DNA from: Cheilinus undulatus | Taxonomy: Eukaryota; Chordata; Actinopteri; Labriformes; Labridae | Direction: 5' to 3' | Assembly: GCF_018320785.1 (NCBI RefSeq) | Contig: NC_054867.1 | Coordinates: 19,984,855-20,048,854, forward strand | Length of the DNA stretch: 64,000 nucleotides | Shown here: in pieces, positions 45,412-58,755 of the stretch | How the letters are laid out: every line of letters starts with the position of its first letter | Position numbering within the stretch: the stretch's first letter is position 1 | Program-made: the position numbers and the translations under genes | Notes under the pieces: generated by a model | Told to the model about the DNA's origin: nothing | The model's database searches: none | Seen by the model: the letters and a program-made list of their open reading frames with translations, nothing else

Positions 45412-48400
45412 TTAAAACTCCACCAGGTATGTGCGGGCTTTCATGAGGCGTTTCAGACGGCTCTGCAAATTGGCTCTCTTACTGCCAACATCAAAATCCT
45501 CCTTTAACAGGATATCCACATTCTCCTTCTCCTGAAGCACCTGCAGCATCTCCCTCTGCAGCTGGACAGCAGACTCCTGCAACATCTGGTAACGAATCAC
45601 CATAGGGATCTGGTCAGCCAGACGCTGGCTTGCAATCTGAAGTAGAAAAAAAGAGGATGAGGGCCATCAAGATTAATTGCATTAATTCTGGTTAACTCAG
45701 ATCAACAACTTGGCTCTGCTTAAAAGATGCTCCCAGGTTTAGTCAAGCAGCATGCTTTGACTTTCCTGGGAGCAAATAACTAGAAAAATCCCATATAGAT
45801 TAAAACATTTTTGACGACTTTAGCCTTGTTAATGTAGACTTACTTTTAGTCAGAGTTTTAGCCTTCAAAGATTGTTTTCAGCTAGTCTTTCTCATGGTAA
45901 AAATGCTGTTGACAAACATTTTTGGTAATAGTTTGACGACAAAATTGGCAAGTCTCTCTGCAGCCAAAGTCAAGTAAAATAAGTCCACTAACACTCCTTA
46001 ATGTCTCGTTTCACTCAAAAAACACACAGACAGCTCAGCAGGTACACCAAATTTCATCTGAACCTTGTGTTATCAAACATTTACTTTTTTACTGTCCCCT
46101 TACTTTCCGTTCAATCTGTAACAAGGTCCTTTTTTCATGGTTGAGTTCATGTTAAAAATCTTTGGTCTAGTCTAGCCAATCAAGGCAGGTCTATATCTAA
46201 ACAGGAAGTCAAATACCTTTAGTTTGAAAATCCAAAATGACACAAAATATTTTCAAATGTAAAATAGTGGAATTTGAAAATGTGATATAAAGGATGTTAT
46301 CATTTGTGGTTAACTACCGAAATTCTGAGTTTTATAGTGATTTAAAAATGGAATAATTTGACGGCCCTATAAAGAAGCAGTCGTCACTGAAAGTATCATT
46401 TTATAGAGAATTATCCTTTTTAATTTATGCTTACTTTGTAATAGGATTTAAGGTGTAACATTAGCTCCTCAAGAGTTGCATGATTATCCTCACTGTACAC
46501 AAGTGAAGATTGACGTAATATGACATCTTCATCTTCATTCTCCTCTTTCTTTCTGTCGCTCAGACTGTTGCTGTAGGTTCTGTCCTGAGAATAAACAAGC
46601 ATCTCCATCTTGAACTGGGTCCTCAGGAAGGATTCAGCGGTTGTTTCTTTCTCTTGTTTTATAGCTTCAATCTTTGTCTTGGGAAAAAAAAAGGTTCCTC
46701 ATCAGTGAATATAAAAGAATTTCTGTTTGGTAAAACTATGGCTTTGAAACCACTAAATGTTTTTATGAAACTTAGACTACCTTGGCTGTTTTCATGAGGT
46801 TAGGAAATCCAGAGAAGCTACTCATGGCCAGCTGTATGAAAACCTTCCTCACAGCATCTGGAGGAAAGGAAGTGGAACAATAAAGAGCTGTTTGATTTGC
46901 AGTGTTTAGAGCATAAAACTTTAAGAAATATTTTATCAATGCATTGCAGAGCTGCACAATAATTCAGAAAAAGATATATAATGTTGTAACTTCACGCTTT
47001 GGGCATTGCATCTGCTTTGGCTAAATAATATGCCACACAGACATTGTCCATTGATGTACCTCCTATGTCTTTGAGCCTCTTGACAGCAGGCTCCTCCAGT
47101 TGTTTGATCTGCTCCCTGACCATGACCTCAAAGGTCTTGTAGTTGATGAAACCTGGCAGTTCTCTGCCTCGATACTGCTCTTCATATTCCTCCACCTCTC
47201 TCTCAATCTTCTTGTTGACTGTAACACACAAAAATCCATATTAAATACATTTCCAAGTTCTGTTGATGGACAGCTTAAGACCAGGATAATAAACTTACAC
47301 TTTTCTCCTGATTTCTCCAGGTGGGTATTCCACTTCCCGAACTCTCTCCTGAGTGTAGAAAACACGTTGAGTTGCTCCCCACACTTTAGCTCCTCTCCAG
47401 TAGTCAGACTGAGGGCATCCTGAGTGAACGCTGTCACTTTCTGCAGCACACATTTGAAAGCAGATACTACAATTTATATTTATACATACGCATTTTTTTA
47501 CTTAATAAATTTACAAAGGCAGCGACGTTGGTAGGCTTGTTGAGAACCCTTTGTACCATTTGTTTTAGGTGTTTTATGACAAAATGTAGAATTCACTTCT
47601 TAAGGTTTTATTTACAAAACTGCAGAAGGTACCAGACCTTTACAAGAAGGAGGCACATTATTTGAAGTCAGGGCTTTATTTTTAATTCCTACTGAGAAGA
47701 ATAACTGTTCCTATTTTTACTCTCATGGAGAAAAAACATTTCTCAAAGAGGGTTGTAAATTAAATAGAATTAAGATGATGACAAGAATATATGACAATAC
47801 ATATTTTCTATAAATGTTCAGTCAGTTACAAGATAGTTTGAAACAAATTAGTTAAAAAAAAAAATTTAACTGATGGATTTAGCACACTCCATCTCTGTCA
47901 TCAGGCTAATCCATCTTGAAAAGCACCAATCAACAACATTTGTGCCAACCAGAATACAGTTTGGACCAATCGGAGTCATTCCAGTAGAATGAGTTGGTAG
48001 CTGTGGGCAGGGTTTAGTTGTTCTCAAAGCTGTTTGCAATGGCTGCCTTCAAGGCAGTGGTTAGCTTGGATGTAGCATCACAATAGCGTGAGTTTTACTA
48101 GAACTTGACCATGTTTCTGCATGAAATAAAAAATAAAAACAACAATGAAAGCTTTTCATCACGGGAAAGATGTTTTTGCTCTTCTGCCGACCTGTTTCAG
48201 CATGAGTTTGTGAGAGTTACGGGGAAAAGGTTTGTAATTGTGTGACTGGTTCTATACAATGTCTGCTAAATGATACGAAGAAAACTTTGATGTACTTGCA
48301 CATTGTTGGACCTTATTTAAGAGAAATTAAACAGTTAAACAAATGAACATTGAGTCTGCTTATGATGATTTAATTTAGTTGCTTTTGCAAATTAAATTCA

Positions 48401-51400
48401 ACTGCATTCAAATACATTCTGAGCAGAAGTTCATTGTTTTGCCAGCTAGCTTTCTTTTGCTTGTTGACATGATTCTACATTATTCCTGTGCAGCATTATT
48501 GCAAGACCCCAGGGTGAATCCCCTTGAAGCATCTTAAGTAATATGTTGTATATCATGTAAGCATTTGTCTTTTTAGTACTGAAAAAATGTGTGCAGAGTG
48601 AATCATCTCACATCAATGAGGTAGACGAGTCTCTCAGCAGCATCAGATGGTGGTCCACTCCCGTATCTCTCCAGCTCAGCGCGGGTCTGCTGTAACTTCT
48701 CCTCAATCTGCTCTTCAAGTCGAGGCAGAGATTTCTGAAAATTTCACAGGGACATATCTTTAGCACCAAAGGGGGTACATATCATTTATATTAGAACTTG
48801 TTAAAATGAATCACCTCGATATGATGCACCAGCTCAAGTGTGAGTTTCTCAGCCAGTTTAGGAACAGTGGCATGACCCTCATCGTAGAGAGTTCTGTAGT
48901 AAGAAAAATTATCCTGAATACATATCATATAATATTTAAATCGAACTATTACTTTACAATAATTTGTTGAAGTTTACCCAGATAGAAAAAACTTACTGGA
49001 AGTGTGCATGTTCTCTGAAGAAGGCTTTTTCTCTTTCTATGGCTTCCGTCAGAGACACCTTGTCTGTGATCTCCTTCTGACCCCTGCACCTGACAATCAT
49101 GTAGCCCTTCTGAAGGTGGATCACATCATTATGGATAATGTCCACCACTGTCTCCTCTGTGCCTTTGTCTACAAGATCAGGCTTGGTCAAGATACCTATG
49201 TGATACAGAGATAGAAGAGTTGGATGGATTATATACAATCAATACATGTGCAATGCTATTCCTAATATTGCAGTATCACTGTGAAGAAGCATCTGTATAA
49301 TTGTGGACATGTGGCAGTTTCAAATGGTAAGTTTTAAGAGCATAAAGTGTAGTTTTTTAGAGGGGTAGAGTGAAGGGGAAGTTGAAACTACAGTTACCAT
49401 TGGCCCTTGGGAACTGATCGTTGGTGCTCCACTCTCTGGCTTGACCTAACAGCATGAAAATGGTGGATACTACGAGTGGCGAGAAAGAATCAGTCTATGG
49501 TCTGATCTGAGATCTGAATGACTGATGTTTTAGAGCTGTTTTGGAAACTCCAGTGACTTTTAAATCTGACTTTTGCAAGCATTTTGGTTTCTCAGTGTCA
49601 AGAAATGAGAAAGGAGAAAAGGTGACAGGCAAACAAAAGCAATACGCAGACACTACCAGACTGTGGTGGCACACTTAATAGGGGAGTACGAGTGATACAA
49701 GGAGCAACTTGGGAAATCTTCACCATGAAAAAAATTTGCGAAGATGTGAGGAGCAAAATCCGGCCAGACCAAAAGAATCTAAATTAAGCATTCACAATCC
49801 CACTTCCCCACAACAGAGCGAGGGCTCTACAGATCACAAGGTCAATCAGTCAACATATTACCAAAGACCCACAGCTATTTTCAGTGGTGGACAACAAAGG
49901 TTTTAGAAGGTTAGGAAATACTCTGCAGCCAAAGTAAAAATGTATATTTTTAAGCCTACTGCACACCTACAGCAATTTTTGCACACATTGTAATATTCAA
50001 AGAGCAAATGTTGTTTAATAAATGCCAATGTCAAGTTTTTCCCAGGTCTTCATTTGCTTTTTTGGTTTTGTTTTGATGCTGCAATAGATACCATATTGTG
50101 GACTTGCTATTGAGGATTTTGATACCATTATATCTGTAATAATCATACCTGTCTCATAACAGCATATATACTACAAACATTTTACCCAGAGTCCTCTCTC
50201 CATCAGGATCCACCTCCTGAGCCATCTTCAGGGCCTCAGTGGTTGCTATGTCCACGTTGCTTGGAACAACCACCAAGCTGATGGTTTCTTGTTTCGTGAT
50301 GAACCTTCGAATCAGACTCTTGATCTGAAAATAGACTTAATAAACTTAGCACAAAAAGTAAGGAAATTTGTGTTTGGTAGATTATTTCTTTGTTGTAACA
50401 ATGCTTCTTGGCAATAAATCTTACACCATTGGAAAGCCTGTTTATTTCCCTTTAAAATAGTGCCACATTTGTAAGGAACATGCATTTGTGGGATGAGCAG
50501 GGTATATATACACACACACACCCACAAACACACACACAGAAGTTAAGTAGCTAAAACTCCAGGGTTAAGTAACTCTTTGACAGCAACAAAATCACTGCAC
50601 TCTTACTGGAATTTTACAACAATGAGAGTTTATTTTTACAAAGATGGCTGACAGGTTCGGTTGGGCTACAGAAAAAAGCTCACCTGTTCTCCAATGTTCT
50701 CTGGCTGTCCCTTTACAGCCACCCTGGCGATGCCTGGCAGATCAATGAGTGTCAGGTCTGGGACATCAGGAGAGGCAATTTCCAGACTGATGAGCTCTTC
50801 GCTGATCCCTACCCCAACACCAGCCATTTCATCCTGAGCTGCAGAGACAGAACACAAGGTATAAAGACTGAAAGATACACATTTTTTATTTATGTTTAGT
50901 TATGCTTTATGCTGTACCTTCTCTGATCTTTTTCTCCACATCTGCTGGGTCCTCTAATTCTTCCTCATGGCTTTGGTAGCTTATCCTTCCAAACCAAGGC
51001 TCTCCTTCTTTCTTTCTCTTCATCTTCAGCTCCAGAGGACATCTTGTCACGATGCCTGAAGTAAAGATGAGGGGAAAAAGGAAAATGAGAATACATTCTG
51101 AATGAAATTTGTGCTAAATAAAACTTTACTAAGAGGTGCACTAACTCATAAAAGCAAAATCTATCCTTGATGTACAGAATATTTTCTATACCATAAATAT
51201 GGGAACAGTTTCAGTATTTTCATAGAAAACCCCTTTCCACAAACAGAGACACATGTTAAAAAGGGCTCTTTACAGCAAACCAGTATCAGTCATTAACATT
51301 TTAACATCATCAGTAGGATTGCATGGTTAAGCTATATCAATGGGACAACATTGTTTGAGAGCTTTACAACCAGTCCATCTATATGAGGTCCCCAAAAGCA

Positions 51401-52808
51401 CCTCATGGCATCCTTGTTGGTCTACACATGGCAGATTACACAAAAAATAGATCCTGGTGAACACCTCTGAGCACCATGCAAGAGTTGGGCGCCAGTAGAT
51501 TGAAACAGATCAATGAAAAGCTCAAAGGATGTTTGTATCTCTGTCTATTCTCTCTCTCTTTATTTGTCCATCTAGCACTACCGCAAGTTAGTTTAAAAAA
51601 CGGATGGCTGGTCAGACAGGCTGAGAGAGGAATGACCACACAGTCATCATAGTCGGGACACCCAAAAGGACATGGACTGAACAAGAAGTTTCTGGTGCAC
51701 ACCTATGAAAATGCATTGAATTGACATGAGAAAATATATTTTTCTCTGTTTTCTGAGTTAATGGTGTCTTAATATTTGAATTAAGAGCATTTTTCCTTTT
51801 CTAAAACACATTTAAATAGTTTTTCTGGGTGAACATTTTCTTATTCCACACCAGTGCCACTACTTTAGAAAAACAGCTGATTTTTTTCTTACAATAACAT
51901 AATTCCAAGTAAGTGATGCCTTAACTCAGAGGAAGAGAGAAAACCAATAAAGAAATAAAAACAGGGAACAGGGTAACTGATTATTTTTGACTACATTAGG
52001 CTACATTATGGTGTTTCTCTTGCTTCTTAAAGTAAATCTATTATATCGCTGTATTTCACAATAAAAAGAGATAAGCGCTTAAATGCTCAACTAGGTGTTA
52101 CAACCCTCCTCCTCCTCCTAAAACAAGCCTATGATGGCATACTGAACTCATGACTGCGCATGCTCACTTCTTTGAAACGGCAACTGTTTTAAGTTTCGTT
52201 TATCTCCAGCTAAGGTGTGTCAATCTGCTACTGACAACAGCGCAGTTTCTGATGTGGGTGTTCACAATAAAAGCACTAGACAAAAATTAAAACTACAGAC
52301 TAACTCTGAAGAACACGGCGGAAATAGTGTTTTAATCATTTTTAACTTAGCTTTAAATCGTCATGGATAACAAGCGAGCAGAGGCAGAGACAGTTTTCTA
52401 GCCTTTAGGCGCAATCTCAATAAGGTACTTTAAGCCTACTTAAGTATATACATTTTCGTTCCACGCCTGCGCACGAACCATATCAACCAAAAAAGATGAG
52501 AGAGTCGTCACTGGCCAAGAGGTGATGCTGAGAGACACCTCCATGTCCGCAAACTTTCTCAAATAAACTCTGTAAACAGATATTTAAGTGTTAATTGACC
52601 TGTTGAAGTAAAGCTACGTACCACTTCCTCTAGGTAGAGCCACCCCAGACAGCGCCTCTAACACGGAGCTCTTCCCCGAGCTTTGGTCTCCAATCACGGC
52701 GATAGCAGGCAGAGCCAAGTCCTTCTCAACTCCCAGAGAGCGGAGAGAGTCGATGAGGTCGATGCAGGGACGCACCTTCTCCTCATACTGCTGGTTTAGG
52801 GAGTTCAT
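45412..52808 (-). CDS. mx: Interferon-induced GTP-binding protein Mx, copy B
   Basis: Same family and role as copy A: a cytoplasmic or nuclear dynamin-like antiviral GTPase. Twelve coding exons, all GT-AG: 52808-52622, 51055-50918, 50838-50684, 50324-50186, 49195-48997, 48893-48815, 48734-48612, 47440-47299, 47218-47060, 46857-46781, 46677-46435, 45636-45412. They total 1866 bp, predicting 621 aa, the usual fish Mx length. The motifs [22 protein letters not shown] and TKPD are intact, and the protein ends YLVEF. Eleven of twelve exons have exactly the same length as in copy A; only exon 11 differs (243 against 360 bp). Differences include [17 protein letters not shown] against [17 protein letters not shown] and PSNVD against PCNVD. 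Introns 4 (989 against 83 bp) and 11 (798 against 89 bp) carry insertions absent from copy A. An upstream frame could add ten residues (from 52838), but the splice acceptor at 52830-52829 and the copy A start favour 52808. Confidence 0.95.
45660..46390. other. Copy-B-specific insertion in Mx intron 11
   Basis: Intron 11 is 798 bp here and 89 bp in copy A. The extra sequence includes TTTTAGTC-type text (about 45.83-45.93 kb) related to the element at 31.1-31.6 kb, but its ends are not clear. No gene is seen. Confidence 0.4.
49250..50160. repeat. Copy-B-specific insertion in Mx intron 4 containing a dispersed repeat
   Basis: Intron 4 is 989 bp here and 83 bp in copy A. About 49310-49410 (GTTTCAAATGG ... 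GAAACTACAGTTACCAT) resembles 30598-30700 in thoc7 intron 7 (GTTTCAAATGA ... GGAACTACAGTTACCAT). This shows a repeat family. The plus-strand frame at 49709-49906 has no recognised domain. Confidence 0.5.
50336..50545. mobile_element. Solo Tc1 terminal repeat and CA microsatellite in Mx copy B intron 3
   Basis: From ACAAAAAGTAAGGAAATTTG to TTGTGGGATGAGCAG the sequence matches the left terminal repeat of the Tc1 element at 5371-6601. No transposase or opposite end follows; instead there is a TATATACACACACACA microsatellite (about 50504-50540). Confidence 0.7.
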
Positions 52809-52827
52809 GGTGAGGAAATAAAAGTCT

Positions 52828-52970
52828 CCTGTACCCAAATAAATATATGGGATATGAATAAAATGGTAAAATTAGAGTTCTTTCCTCTGAAATGAGCTCT
52901 GTAGTATCTACCGCGTCCACAGCAGCAGCAGCATCCGCAGAAAGAAGAGTTAGGTTTCATTTCCTTGCCT
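52828..52970 (-). promoter_or_regulatory. Mx copy B upstream region with weaker IRF site
   Basis: TTTCATTTC at 52955-52963 (minus strand GAAATGAAA) fits an IRF core AANNGAAA and is at the place corresponding to TTTCTTTTC of copy A. The full-length GAAANNGAAAC ISRE seen at copy A is not found at the matching place here. A splice acceptor (GGGTACAG) at 52830-52829 suggests an untranslated first exon. Confidence 0.5.
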
Positions 52971-53631
52971 CTCCTCCTGTCGCATAGTGAGGGAAACTCC
53001 AGGTATGCTGAGTAGGCTCAGTCTTAGAATCACACCTATTTGACGATCATCTTCCTGTAGAATATTGGTTATTGATTAGCCCACATTATCAGCTACATTA
53101 ATGTTATACATAAATCTACAGGAATCTTAACATTTCTCTCCTGAATGGTCTCTCATTACTCTACTAAACATCTTTTGTGCCCCATGCACTAAGAAGACCA
53201 AGGGGAAAACCTACATGGCCAAAACACCCATGAATATGGTCAAAACGTGACCTTCACTGATTTGTCCTTAATAATAAAGGCTTTGAAAGCCTTCACTTAC
53301 TCTTTTTCATAAGTGCCCGATTTCATGTAGTGTGCACAATCTTGTCCCAATGTTTTTCCTGAGAGCATGCTACACACTGACATTACCTCTACTTTGACAT
53401 TTGCTCTACATTTAGATGAAGTTTGGCCCTGTAGGGTGTCTCTTCTGAGCTTACTTAATCCTTCAATCTTGATCTAAATTTAATTAGGAGAACATTTATT
53501 ATCTTTACAGGACAGGTGATATGAAATGAGGTTGAGAAAACAATTGAGGTAAAAGAAAACTACCCCAGCCTAACTTGAAATAATGTTGCGGTGTGTGGTA
53601 CAAGTGTCTAAATAGATAAGCATGTCAATAG

Positions 53632-54097
53632 TAGGGCTACTCCCAATATTGATACTACTTAGATATCTGGCCCAAAACCACAGTATATACAGTGAATCTC
53701 CAGTGATCAAGTACAAGGCAGGCACTCCGTTATCTATGCGCATTTGTGATTATGTGAACCATAGAACATGCCCTGTAAAAGGTTAACATATTCAGTTTGG
53801 TGCTAGTGTCACTTCTGTCATGTTTAATCCTTTAACTTGTTTACTTGCTGTTAAATTATCCTGATGTTATCTTGCTCTTTAATCCTGATCCCTTTACCTG
53901 TAAACCAAAGTTCATTTTTCCTTATTCATGTTATAAGTGCCACAGTGATGTTTCATAAAGTAATGATTTAGTCAGTCACTCTGACACTGAAATCTGAGCA
54001 GAGTGCCTTTAAGCATATTAAATGTCCATATTTGGTTCCAGGAATTTTAAAGCTGCATCACAAATCAGGACAAAGATTTATCGATATCCCATCCCTA
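53632..54097. mobile_element. Possible non-autonomous hAT-like element
   Basis: It begins TAGGGCTACTCCCAATATTG and ends CGATATCCCATCCCTA, which are imperfect inverted ends of the TAGGG type. No coding sequence and no clear target duplication are seen. Confidence 0.4.
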
Positions 54098-54520
54098 GAT
54101 ATCAACCTGTGGGGTAGTGCATACTATATGCCAGCATACAGAGTCTACTCACTCATTTTCCACAGAGTTTACCCATTTCTAAATAAAGAATATATCAGAT
54201 AAAGAGAATATAAACAGAGTTTACCCATTTTGCATGGACCACTACAACATTGATAACATATTAGTCCCTAAGTAAAATTTAGTTATTCTACTTAATGTTT
54301 GATGGGACAAATCTGTGTGACCTTGTGTAATCAGGCCAGTTTATGGTGCTTTAATTGTTCTCTAGGTATTCATTCATTGCGGTAACCTATGTCATCACTA
54401 TCTTTATAGGATCAACTCAAACCAGAAAAACAGGGAGTCAAGAACTAAACCCAAACCAAGTTTCATTTCTCTGGCATTTCTTCTGCTGCACAGTAAAAAC
54501 TTAGTGTTAACTTGGAAATT

Positions 54521-55503
54521 TAAACTAGAGCTAGCACTAAAAGTAAGGACATTTTTGTTAGGTAGATTATTTCTTTGCTGTAACAATGCCTCTTGGCAAT
54601 AAATATTACACCTTTGCCTGTTTATTTCCCTTTTAAATGGTGCCACATTTTTAGGATGAGCTGCAGGAAGAGTGTGGGTGTGTCATATGGTGCTTTACAG
54701 TCGATCTCGTAAATTCTGGATTGCAAATTGGATACGTCACCCCTAAGTTGAGGAGGCATTTAGAATTCCAACTGAGAAACTTCAGTATGCTAAATTACCA
54801 ACTCAGTAACTGGAACACAGTCAACTCACATCAGATTTCTGAGGTTAATGGAATGCGGCATTACCCCACCTTCAGCAGTTGGATCATAGGGTCACCAATG
54901 GAGTAACATCTTTTGGTGGAGGCATTGTGATGGCGTTGGGTGGCATCTCCCTCACTGGAAATATGAGGCTTGTCATCATTGGAGGCAGAGAGATATCGAA
55001 ATGAAATTCTGCAAATTCTGCAGTGACAATCCCATATCTCTACAGTCTGGGACTGAACTGTATCCACCAAGATGACAACACTCAGCAGGGGTCAGCAGGG
55101 GCGTGCTGTTCATGCCAGAGTAAACAACACAACCACATCTGGTCAGAATAAATTATTCTGGTCAGAATAATTTATTCTGACCAGACAAAAGCTGGTTGAA
55201 GAATGGGATGCCATCCCACAGCAGTGTGTGACCAGGCTGGTGACCAGCATGAGGAGGAGGTGCCAGGCTGTTGTGGCTGTGTATGGTTCTTCCACACACT
55301 ACCAAGTTCCTGTTTGTCAAAAGAATAGTTAAATTTCCAGCATGTCTTGTTTCTTCAAACTTCAACCATCCAATCCACCAAACACCAAACAAGAGTGAAT
55401 GGCAGAATAAGCTGTTTGGCATCAACAAATAATGCGCATAATACATGTCCCTTACAAATGTGTACCATTTAAAAGGCAAAAAACAGACTTTTTAAGGGTG
55501 TAA

Positions 55504-55537
<34 letters not shown>

Positions 55538-55615
55538 AGAATCATTGTTGCAACAAGGAAATGATCTGACAAACACAAATTTCCCTACTTTTAGTGCTGA
55601 GTTTAGTTAGCTCTA
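54521..55615 (+). mobile_element. Tc1-like transposon, third copy of the long-TIR family
   Basis: The left end (GCACTAAAAGTAAGGAC) and right end (CCCTACTTTTAGTGC) are inverted relatives of the ends at 5371-6601, and both carry the GTGCCACATTT/AAATGTG block. Inside, transposase remnants are recognisable (FGGGIVMAL-like near 54910-54960, then the C-terminal region shared with 6.09-6.26 kb). The frame is destroyed. A T homopolymer at about 55507-55532 interrupts the right end, and a palindrome lies at about 55140-55187. Confidence 0.7.
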
Positions 55616-56179
55616 CTTTTCTGCCAGTAGTAGCCTAATTGTTTTTAGTTTTAGGTAAATTGAACTTGATCACTTTAAGATTCCTTACCATCATAATCAA
55701 ATTACTTGACAATCATCCCTTAATCTGCTGTGCTGTCCTTCAGCTGTCCCTTTCAAATGCACTGCTTACTGTGGAACTTTTTTTAGGAAATGGTAGTTTC
55801 TCCACTTTTTCTGACACATTACAGTGGTTACAAATGTTAAAATAACAGAATGTATCATTGTTGTTTTAATGGTCTTGTTCACTTTTGTAAATCATGAATC
55901 GGGCAAACTTTTTTTTCAGCCTGTGTCATAACCAGTAAATGATTTCTTATTGTAAAGTCAAAATTAAGATATGCACAATCAACAGAGTATGTGTTCAACA
56001 CAAGCACTGGCAATAAAAGAGAAGTTCATATTTTATTATACAAGAATGTTGTGTATGCATTACAAATTATGATAAAATCTTGAATTAATTTCTGCAGTAA
56101 CATGTAGAGAGCTAACAAATGAAACTTTTTTCCCAAATGTAATCTCCTATGAATCAAAATTTCAGCAAAATGTAATTTG

Positions 56180-58345
56180 TTTAAATGTTTATTTTTTTAT
56201 CCAGGGACAGTGTGCAATGGCATTGATCATTCATACAAAGTAAATGAAAACATGGTTGCACCAGATTTAGTGAGTCGCTAATTTCCATCTGTTGTCCCAC
56301 ATAAAACTGACAAAACATACATAAAAGTACCAGGGACAAAGGCATACACATGACAGGACCACAGCTAATGAGACAAAGTACAAAAATTACACTGTTAAGA
56401 AGGCAATCAATAAGTTCTACTATGCGAAAATTGTATAAGGATAAGAAAATAATCTAAAATTTTTACATATGTATTTTAAAAGCTAAGTCCTAACACACTA
56501 GATAAATAAAGCCACAACTAGACCCTGCTCTATGAGATGTATAAAGTACAGAGAATTATCATAATATGTCTATGGAACAGTATTATCAATATAGGAATAC
56601 AGAAAGGCAATTGATATGTCTTGACCATTACACATCAGCAACATTACATAGTGCCTAAAATACAATATTGATATAAATGTGTAACCAAAGTGTCTCAGTA
56701 GCATAATAAGCTACCAAGCTTTACAAGCGACATTATAAAATAACCATGATGCAGATGCAGCAATATAAAAGTACATAAAGGCAATTAATATATCATAACC
56801 ACTACACAATAGCAGCATTAAAAAGTGCCAAAGATATGATGGTTAAATAAATAATAAATAGCATTATGACGTCATTAAGCTATAATAACTGCATGGTCTC
56901 GTAAACAGGAGATGAAAACTACATTATAAAGTAACCAAGGTACTAATGCAGATTCCCTACTCTGCTCAATAGAGGCAGTAGGTGCTAAGAAAAACTCGCT
57001 GGACAAAACTGACTACTCAGAATCCAATTTTTTATGCCATGGGTGAAGCTTTGAAAGCTTGTTATACTTTTCAAGTCATGTGGAAGTTTATTCCATTCTT
57101 TAACTGCCTTATAAGAAAAGGCTGACTGGGAGAGGGCAGAATTACGTTTTGGGATATTACAGTCACCTCTCGAGACGGAGCGTAAGGCTCTGTCCAGTGA
57201 CTCAGAGCGAGGCTACACAAAAGCTTTTAGGGGTGGAGGAGCAGCATTGTGGATTATTTTATGTACTAATCTAATATCTGAAAACGTGATAAAGTTATCA
57301 AAGCTTAGCAATTTGTGTTTCTCGAGTAGTTTGCAGTGATGGTACTGCCTTGGTTTCTTATCCAATATTTTCAGGGCTTGGTTATAAAGTGATCTCAGTG
57401 GGTTCAGAGCAGTCTTGTTAGCCTGCGACCAAGAGGTTATACAAAATGAAATATAGGAAAAAATCATAGCATACAGATAGGATTTGGCCGCTTCTATGGA
57501 CAGAGAGTTTCTTATGTGGCAAAAGTTTGAAATATTCCATTTCAAAACTTTTGTGACCTTTTTTATATGTTTTTTAAAAGTCAGGGAGGAGTCAAAGACT
57601 ACACCTAAATATTTGAACTCTTCAACATTTTGTATTACTGTCCACCTACATAGACTCTGGGATTTTTAACTCTTTTTTTTTGAGTAGAGAAAAACATGGT
57701 TACCGTTTTCTCCATGTTTAGAGTAAGGCAGGAAAGCCTGAGCCACACAGAAATCTTCTCCATTATTGCAGAAAGCTTTGCTGCTACTACCTCTGCGTCT
57801 TTTCCATGTGTGAAGATGACCGTGTCATCGGCATACATTAAAGTGTCTACATCATCACAAGCACAAGAAAGGTCATTAATGTAGAGACTAAACAGCAACG
57901 GGCCTAGGATAGACCCTTGTGGCACTCCTAGGGAGCTAGCTCTCATTGGTGACATTTTATCCTTTATTCTAACACACTGAGAGCGATTGGTGAGGTATGA
58001 CTGGAACCAATTAAGAATGCCAGAAGAAAGTTTAAAATTTGACAGTTTTGATAAAAGGATAGAGTGGTTTACGGTATCAAAGGCCTTACAGAGATCTAAG
58101 AAAACTGCACCAACCACCCCTCCTTTGTCAAGACTTGCTTTGATGACCTCCAGAAAGTAGCAGGAGGCAGTTTCTGTTGAATGCTGTGCTCTAAAGTCGA
58201 ACTGCCTTGGGTGTAGTAAATTTACCTTGTTCAGGTGCGCAATTAACTGTTCAGCGGCAACTTTTTTCAGCCGCTTTAGAGATGGCAGGAAGAATGCTTA
58301 TCGGCCTGTAGCTGCTGGTCACTTGTTGTTAAATACAGTATTTGC
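56180..58345 (-). mobile_element. L2/Rex-type non-LTR retrotransposon, 5'-truncated, with RT domain and 3' tail
   Basis: On the minus strand the RT reads YRPISILPAISK (about 58310), a frame break, then VFLDLCKAFDTVNHSILLSK (58105), GVPQGSILGPLLFSLYINDL and MYADDTVIFTHG (57845), continuing to a 160-aa open frame ending at 57635. A second frame (57545-57213) gives the conserved C-terminal region (SYLYAMIFSYISFCITSWSQ). The 3' end near 56185 carries CCCTGGATAAAAAAATAAA. The 5' half, including any endonuclease, is missing. It lies between Mx copy B and copy C. Confidence 0.85.
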
Positions 58346-58755
58346 TCAAAAGCCCTCTAAAGAAATTGTCATAAAAATAAACATATGTTCTGCAATCAAG
58401 GGTAAAATAAAATAAAATAAAGATTCAGATCTGGAAATGAAGTAAAGAAAAGTCCCCACAAAAAAATCAGGCATGGATACAAAATGTGAAGAAACTATAC
58501 CCTGACTACGAAGACATTTTAGATCACAAATAAGATGAGTCTCTTTCTTTTCTTTCTTTTTTTTTTTTAAATCTAGAGTGTAACAGCATCAATATTGATG
58601 CTGTTGGCCACTCATCAGCAGACGTAACAAAATTGACGTTCATTCTCAATGATGTAAACACTTAAGCTGAGAAATGGTGATTATTTTTAAACTTAGAAAA
58701 GAGTGGGATGTGAGAAGAAGGGGGAGGAACGCTGAATTAACTGTTTGTAGACTTA

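Noticed and set aside
52809-52838. Ten extra N-terminal residues for Mx copy B from an upstream ATG.
   Set aside because: A splice acceptor at 52830-52829 lies between that ATG and the conserved start, copy A has no equivalent, and [11 protein letters not shown] is the family-typical start.
55140-55187. Palindrome with TCTGGTCAGAATAA repeats as an attachment site or origin.
   Set aside because: It lies inside a decayed Tc1 element and is best explained as a small local inverted duplication.
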